Shown here: one piece after another, positions 6,593-10,341 of the stretch
How positions within the stretch are numbered: the first letter of the stretch is position 1
Layout: every line of letters starts with the position of its first letter
Source: JAJFTV01 sp964426355
GTDB lineage: Bacteria; Chloroflexota; Anaerolineae; Anaerolineales; Anaerolineaceae
DNA length: 10,341 nt
Direction of reading: 5' to 3'
Assembly (NCBI GenBank): GCA_964426355.1
Contig: CAYRRA010000160.1
Coordinates: 1 to 10,341, forward strand
Made by a program: the position numbers and the translations under genes
Notes under the pieces: model-generated
Databases searched by the model: none
What the model saw: only the letters and a program-made list of their open reading frames with translations
What the model was told of the DNA's origin: nothing

Positions 6593-6614
6593 TCAAGGTC
6601 AAGGTCAAGGTCAA
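6593..6614. repeat. Tandem TCAAGG hexamer repeat upstream of ade
   Basis: Three exact copies of TCAAGG (6593, 6599 and 6605) are followed by a partial TCAA. The array ends about 65 bases before the ade start, in the region shared with the divergent operon. It could be a cluster of operator half-sites or simple slippage. Nothing else in the window repeats it. Confidence 0.7.
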
Positions 6615-6669
6615 ATTCATTATATCGAATAACCCGGTTTTTTGGTTTTTTTAAGATAAGTTGATTTGT

Positions 6670-6674
6670 GGAGG
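6670..6674 (+). promoter_or_regulatory. Ribosome site deciding the ade start
   Basis: GGAGG lies five bases before ATG 6680. A GTG four codons further upstream (6668) overlaps this ribosome site itself and has none of its own. The ATG is therefore the likely start. Confidence 0.75.
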
Positions 6675-6679
6675 CTCGT

Positions 6680-8440
6680 ATGACACCAAAACTATCACAA
6701 CGGCTTGCGCTGGTTCAATCTGCGTTGACGCAATCAGCATTTGATATGATTATTCACAATGTCAGAATCGTCAACGTTTATGATCGCAGCGTTTCCCCTG
6801 GCGGAATTGCGGTAAAAAATGGGCGTATCGCCACGCTGGCTGCTAACCAGGATTTGGAAGCGGCTGAGAAATTCGATGCAAAGGGAATGTACGCGCTTCC
6901 GGGATTGATTGATACACACGTTCATATCGACTCCACGCTGCTGACACCGGAAGGGCTGGCTGAGCTGATCGTTCCCCATGGAACGACGGCAATGTTTGTG
7001 GATGCCATGGAAATCGCTAATGTAGCAGGGATAAACGGCTTGCGCGCGCTTTTCGATTCTGTTTCCCAATTACCGTATCACATTTACCTCGAGATCCCAT
7101 CGCGCGTCCCCACCGCACCTGGTCTTGAAACGACAGGGGGAGTTCTCGATTTGAACGATGTTCGCGAATTGCTTCAATGGGACAGAACCATCAGCCTGGG
7201 AGAACTGGACCCATCCAAAGTGCTTGGGCTCAAAGAAGAATACTTCATGAAAATTGAGGCTGCACATTCACTTGGTAAGATTGCAAACGGTCATGCAATT
7301 GGTCTTACTGCCACCGACCTGGATGCCTACGCCTGTGCTGGGTTGGCAGACGACCATGAATGTGTAACCTTTGCCCAGGCAAAGGAACGCATCCAGCGCG
7401 GGCTGAGCGTATTAATCCGTGAAGGCAGCAGCGAACGGAACCTGGCGGAACTGGTTCGCGGTATTTTGACAGACCAGGTTGATACCCGCCATTATATGTT
7501 CTGCACAGATGACAAACACCCGAATGAAATCCTGCGTGAAGGTCACATCAACTTCATGGTCAACCAGGCTATCCGGATGGGTATGCCAGCAACCCAAGCA
7601 ATTCAGATGGCATCGCTCAACGCAGCCCAGCATTTCAGACTGGAATACGAACTGGGCAGCCTAACCCCAGGGCGATGGGCGGACATCATATTGTGCGAAA
7701 ACCTCGATGAAATCCATCCGGAATATGTCTTTTCCAAAGGCAATCTTTCCGCTGAAAAAGGCAATTTGGTGAAAAAACCACAAAAAGCAGCTTACCCTTC
7801 TTCTCTTTACCACACCGTGAAGGCACTGCGTGGAAAAGGCCCGGTGGATTTTCGATTTGAATCAAAGGCATCGTCCGTCAAGGTGCGTGTGATCGAACTC
7901 ATCGAAAACCAGATAATCAACCGCGAAATCAACGCTACGTTGCCCGTCCAGGATGGCTGTATTCAAAATGATACAGAGAATGACATCCTGAAACTGGCTG
8001 TTGTAGAACGATATGGCAAAAACGGGAATATCGGTTTGGGGTTTGTGCATGGGTTTGGCATTCAACGCGGCGCGATTGCATCATCAGTATCGCATGACCA
8101 TCACAATATTGTCATCGCGGGCGCAGATGATGAATCGATGGCGACTTGCGTGAGAGCAATCGAGGAGATGCAGGGAGGTCTGGTCTGCGCCTTGGGCAAC
8201 CAGGTCTTGCACCAATTAGCGCTGCCCCTGGGTGGTCTGATGAGTGAGCTCCCCTCCTTTGAAATTATCAGGCAGCTCGACCTGATGAACTCAGAAGCAG
8301 CCACATTAGGCTGCAAACTCGCTGCGCCTTTTATGACCCTTTCCTTTATTTCGCTGCCTACCGTCCCTGAACTGGGAATAACCGACATGGGTCTCATCGA
8401 CGTTAGCCGGCACTGCATAATTTCCGCCATAAATGACTAG
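6680..8440 (+). CDS. ade: Adenine deaminase (amidohydrolase superfamily), divergent in the DPHE motif
   Basis: A 586-residue cytoplasmic metal-dependent hydrolase; E. coli Ade is of similar length. Adenine deaminase converts adenine to hypoxanthine and ammonia. In order: an N-terminal beta domain; PGLIDTHVHIDST with the metal HxH (H80, H82); GTTAMFVDAMEIANV (101-115); GEL with a candidate metal Glu (E175); NGHAIGL (H205); DDHE (H226); REGSSERNL; CTDD with the catalytic-type Asp (D277/D278); and the C-terminal Ade domain with GFVHGFGIQRGAIASSVSHDHHN, GLMSE and PELGITDMGLIDV. The family usually has DPHEIANV and EMMN; here these are DAMEIANV and ELDP, so the substrate preference might differ. 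No partner gene is adjacent on the same strand. The next plus-strand gene is a xanthine dehydrogenase-type FAD subunit, which supports a purine role. The stop is 30 bases from a convergent gene, with no clear terminator hairpin between them. Confidence 0.9.
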   Translation: MTPKLSQRLALVQSALTQSAFDMIIHNVRIVNVYDRSVSPGGIAVKNGRIATLAANQDLEAAEKFDAKGMYALPGLIDTHVHIDSTLLTPEGLAELIVPHGTTAMFVDAMEIANVAGINGLRALFDSVSQLPYHIYLEIPSRVPTAPGLETTGGVLDLNDVRELLQWDRTISLGELDPSKVLGLKEEYFMKIEAAHSLGKIANGHAIGLTATDLDAYACAGLADDHECVTFAQAKERIQRGLSVLIREGSSERNLAELVRGILTDQVDTRHYMFCTDDKHPNEILREGHINFMVNQAIRMGMPATQAIQMASLNAAQHFRLEYELGSLTPGRWADIILCENLDEIHPEYVFSKGNLSAEKGNLVKKPQKAAYPSSLYHTVKALRGKGPVDFRFESKASSVKVRVIELIENQIINREINATLPVQDGCIQNDTENDILKLAVVERYGKNGNIGLGFVHGFGIQRGAIASSVSHDHHNIVIAGADDESMATCVRAIEEMQGGLVCALGNQVLHQLALPLGGLMSELPSFEIIRQLDLMNSEAATLGCKLAAPFMTLSFISLPTVPELGITDMGLIDVSRHCIISAIND

Positions 8441-8470
8441 TCCCCGCTATCAGCCAGGCGGCATTCCAGT

Positions 8471-9655
8471 TTATGCAATCCAATAGTAATTTGCCCAACC
8501 GAGGAAAAAAATCACCTGAAAAGCGAATAGCCCCGCGCGTACAGCGTTAAACCAGTTCTCGTTCTTTAACCGTTCAGCCCAAAACATGAACACAGGGAAT
8601 GCTGCCAGTACATAACGCGAGACTGAGATCACCGAACCCGCAGTAATCGGGAGAAACACCATCAAAAAGGCAAAAAGACCGTATGCCTTAGACGGAAATC
8701 GGAAAAACAGCCACACTGCTGACACCAGAAATAGAAGCAGGAAGAAAAAATCCAGTTTGAACACATCCAACATCGGGGCACCAATTTGCGTCCATATCGT
8801 TTCCAGGTATCCGCTGTCGAGTTTTCCCCAGGCTTTTTGCGCTAAAACCGGCGCAACCAGGCTGCCAGTGACAGGAAGCAAAGAGATTAAATGACCTGCT
8901 AGTGCGGCTACCGGGATCAGTAATGACACGATATTAAACCGTACTGTCCTGATTTTCCACTGGATTGATTCCAGGTAAAAGAGAAGCATTGGCAGACAGA
9001 TCAGCACCCCTTGCGGGCGGGTCAACGATAACAACCCGGCACCTAACCCAGCAAGCAGCCATCTTTTTCGCTCCAACAGGATAAACACCGCAACTGCGAG
9101 GAACAAGAAAAGACTCTCTGTGTAAAAAGCTGAAAAAACAAAACTTGTGGGAAAAACAAAGATAAGCTGTAAAGCACGGTGGGCTGTGCGCTCATCAAAA
9201 AGATGCTCCGTCAAACGGTACAGCAGCCATCCGCCTGCCAGAAAAGCACCGTTTGAAACCAACAGTCCCACAAACAAGTTCAGGCTTCGTGACACCCAGG
9301 CATTCGGGATAATCCATGTGAACATTTTTACTAGGTAAGGATAAAGCGGAAAAAAAGCTATATTACTGATCGTTTCGCTAAGGTTGAGTGGTGCAGAATA
9401 TCCCTGTTCAACAATGGATAAATACCATTTGGAATCCCACCGGGTCCAGATGTCGATCAGCCAATGCGGAGACAAAAACCATCCCCGTTGTGCAAATTCA
9501 GTGTAAGTTGGGTTGGGTGCAAAACTCATGGCAATCAACCCCACCAACAACCAGATCAAGCGTGTACAGATGAAGGGAAAGAGCAAAGACCGCCAGACCC
9601 ATCCCCTGAAAAGCATTTCTTGGATTCTTGTCAGCCAATTCGATAACTTTTCCAA
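8471..9655 (-). CDS. PIG-V-type (GT-C fold) polytopic mannosyltransferase-like protein
   Basis: A membrane protein with about ten hydrophobic segments, 394 residues from TTG 9655. It resembles bacterial relatives of eukaryotic GPI mannosyltransferase 2 (PIG-V), which use dolichyl- or polyprenyl-phosphate sugars and act on the outer face of the membrane. Motifs in this numbering: WTRWDSKWYLSIVEQGYS (70-87) with the Asp (D74) typical of the first external loop; FFPLYP (101-106); FPTSFVFSAFYTESLF (168-183); and SLTRPQG (210-216). The frame is open up to ATG 9826, but the extra 57 residues are hydrophilic and Cys-rich and cross a good promoter at 9712-9717. The TTG has AGAGGAG directly upstream. 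ATG 9616 is a second alternative. It is convergent with ade and divergent from the xdh-type gene, and it looks monocistronic. Acceptor and sugar cannot be told from sequence. Confidence 0.85.
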   Translation of the reverse strand: MEKLSNWLTRIQEMLFRGWVWRSLLFPFICTRLIWLLVGLIAMSFAPNPTYTEFAQRGWFLSPHWLIDIWTRWDSKWYLSIVEQGYSAPLNLSETISNIAFFPLYPYLVKMFTWIIPNAWVSRSLNLFVGLLVSNGAFLAGGWLLYRLTEHLFDERTAHRALQLIFVFPTSFVFSAFYTESLFLFLAVAVFILLERKRWLLAGLGAGLLSLTRPQGVLICLPMLLFYLESIQWKIRTVRFNIVSLLIPVAALAGHLISLLPVTGSLVAPVLAQKAWGKLDSGYLETIWTQIGAPMLDVFKLDFFFLLLFLVSAVWLFFRFPSKAYGLFAFLMVFLPITAGSVISVSRYVLAAFPVFMFWAERLKNENWFNAVRAGLFAFQVIFFLGWANYYWIA

Positions 9656-9658
9656 ATG

Positions 9659-9666
9659 CTCCTCTT
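9659..9666 (-). promoter_or_regulatory. Ribosome site supporting a TTG start for the mannosyltransferase gene
   Basis: AAGAGGAG on the minus strand, with three bases between GAGGAG and TTG 9655 (five from AGAGG). It is the strongest ribosome site near any in-frame start of this gene. Confidence 0.5.
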
Positions 9667-9711
9667 GAAGTTCGATTTGATAAAATCCGGTAAAATGAAT
9701 GAACGCAAACA

Positions 9712-9717
9712 AGTATA
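9712..9717 (-). promoter_or_regulatory. Extended -10 for the mannosyltransferase gene
   Basis: Minus-strand TGATATACT: a TATACT -10 with the TGn extension. The -35 region (TTTTGC, 17 bases upstream) is poor. A start near 9705 would leave a leader of about 50 bases before TTG 9655. Confidence 0.4.
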
Positions 9718-9857
9718 TCACCTGACAGCGACTCGCAAAATGAATTTGACAACATCTATCCTCTTTAGCAGGTAATTTATCACCGGAAATTACCAATTTT
9801 TTTCCAAATTGAGAATTGCTGTTCACTCCGACTCGTTCAATTTCAACAAATTTAGTA

Positions 9858-9863
9858 TATACT
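9858..9863 (+). promoter_or_regulatory. -10 candidate for the xanthine dehydrogenase-type gene
   Basis: TATACT lies 24 bases before GTG 9888, with only a weak -35 (TTCAAT at 9836, spacer 16). A TTGACA at 9746-9751 has no good -10 at the right distance. The rest of the 232-base region between the two divergent genes (9656-9887) shows nothing I can name. Confidence 0.3.
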
Positions 9864-9887
9864 TTTCAGATAAAAGGAAATGAAGCA

Positions 9888-10341
9888 GTGAAATCGTTTG
9901 AATATCATCAACCCAAGAACCTGTCAGAATTTTTTTCGTACTGCGCTGCATCCGATTACACCATCCTGGCAGGCGGAACCGATGTGCTGCCGAAAATCCA
10001 CAAGGGTATGCTTACCCCCACAAAAATCATCGATATTTCAGCCATCCAAGAACTCTACTTGATCACTGAAACAGAAAACTGTCTTTCTATTGGCGCACTC
10101 ACTACCTTTAGGCAGTTGGAGAATACTCCCATGATCAAAGCGCACTTTCCTGCGCTTCACGAAGCTGTTCGCAGCATTGGGTCACCAACCACCCGCTCCC
10201 GGGGCAGCCTGGGCGGAAATATTGCTAATGCATCGCCGGCTGGCGATACCCTGTCGGCATTAATCGTTCATGCAGCAACAATAGAACTCCAAAGTAAACA
10301 GGGCACACGCATTCTTTCCTTAGAAGATTTTTTGATCGGTC
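9888..10341 (+). CDS. Molybdenum hydroxylase FAD-binding subunit (xanthine dehydrogenase/CoxM type), N-terminal part
   Basis: This is the FAD subunit of a xanthine dehydrogenase or CO dehydrogenase-like molybdenum hydroxylase. It passes electrons from the iron-sulfur subunit to FAD and then to NAD or another acceptor. The window holds 151 codons and then ends; such subunits usually have about 280-300 residues. Seen: an N-terminal FEYHQPKNLSE start, the first FAD loop ILAGGTDVLP (26-35), IDIS (48-51), IGALTTFRQLE (68-78), and the second FAD motif RSRGSLGGNIANASPAGD (103-120). I chose GTG 9888 because AAAGGAA ends eight bases upstream and no in-frame ATG precedes it. A nearby ATG at 9880 is out of frame. 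Linked ade suggests purine hydroxylation, but the FAD subunit alone cannot fix the substrate. Partner Mo and Fe-S subunits would be expected beyond the right edge. Confidence 0.93.
   Translation, partial: MKSFEYHQPKNLSEFFSYCAASDYTILAGGTDVLPKIHKGMLTPTKIIDISAIQELYLITETENCLSIGALTTFRQLENTPMIKAHFPALHEAVRSIGSPTTRSRGSLGGNIANASPAGDTLSALIVHAATIELQSKQGTRILSLEDFLIG

Noticed and set aside
6631..6652. AACC...GGTT followed by a T-run, terminator-like
   Set aside because: The stem is only four base pairs and no plus-strand gene ends upstream of it. The T-tracts may instead bend the DNA or act as an upstream promoter element.
8441..8470. Terminator between the convergent ade and mannosyltransferase genes
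   Set aside because: Only a three-base GCC/GGC pairing is visible and there is no T-run on either strand.
9656..9826. Longer start for the mannosyltransferase at ATG 9826
   Set aside because: The added N-terminus is not family-like, and the stretch contains an extended -10 element at 9712-9717 on the same strand.
9880..9891. Three-codon ORF ATG AAG CAG TGA overlapping the GTG start of the xdh-type gene
   Set aside because: Its ATG lies only one base from the GGA of the ribosome site, while the GTG is well spaced. It is most likely chance, although the overlap resembles a coupling junction.

Overview
The window looks like a chromosomal segment of an environmental, probably anaerobic bacterium. 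A member of the Chloroflexota (Anaerolineae-like) is my best guess from the gene types and protein style, but no marker gene here proves it. There are no rRNA or tRNA genes, no insertion sequences and no CRISPR array. All genes are tightly packed; the longest gap without a gene is about 230 bases.

Left block (1-2255, minus strand): selB, the GTPase that delivers selenocysteinyl-tRNA to the ribosome, runs off the left edge. It is preceded by a 392-residue all-coiled-coil protein of unknown function, 10 bases away. The pair has its own extended -10 promoter near 2230. Its leader of about 130 bases holds an 11-bp hairpin and a weak 12-codon reading frame whose UGA stop lies at the hairpin.

Middle block (2270-6478, minus strand): a hypothetical protein with a WYRIP motif, an 18-codon mini-ORF and three membrane proteins follow each other with almost no spacing. 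The mini-ORF starts directly after the first stop codon, and the next three junctions are ATGA overlaps. In order, the membrane proteins resemble a complex I NuoL/NuoM-type antiporter subunit, a NuoK/HyfE-type subunit and a NuoN-type subunit. This is the order of HyfD-HyfE-HyfF in hydrogenase-4, but no quinone- or hydrogen-reacting subunits lie beside them. Several of the intramembrane lysines that carry protons in complex I are replaced. This orphan, modified proton-channel module is the most unusual item in the window.

Right block (6593-10341): ade (adenine deaminase-like) is on the plus strand, with a tandem TCAAGG repeat upstream. Next, on the minus strand, is a PIG-V-type polytopic mannosyltransferase. 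Then, on the plus strand, is the start of a molybdenum hydroxylase FAD subunit of the xanthine dehydrogenase type, cut by the right edge. Ade (adenine to hypoxanthine) and a xanthine dehydrogenase (hypoxanthine to xanthine to urate) would form a purine salvage or catabolic route, although the glycosyltransferase sits between them.
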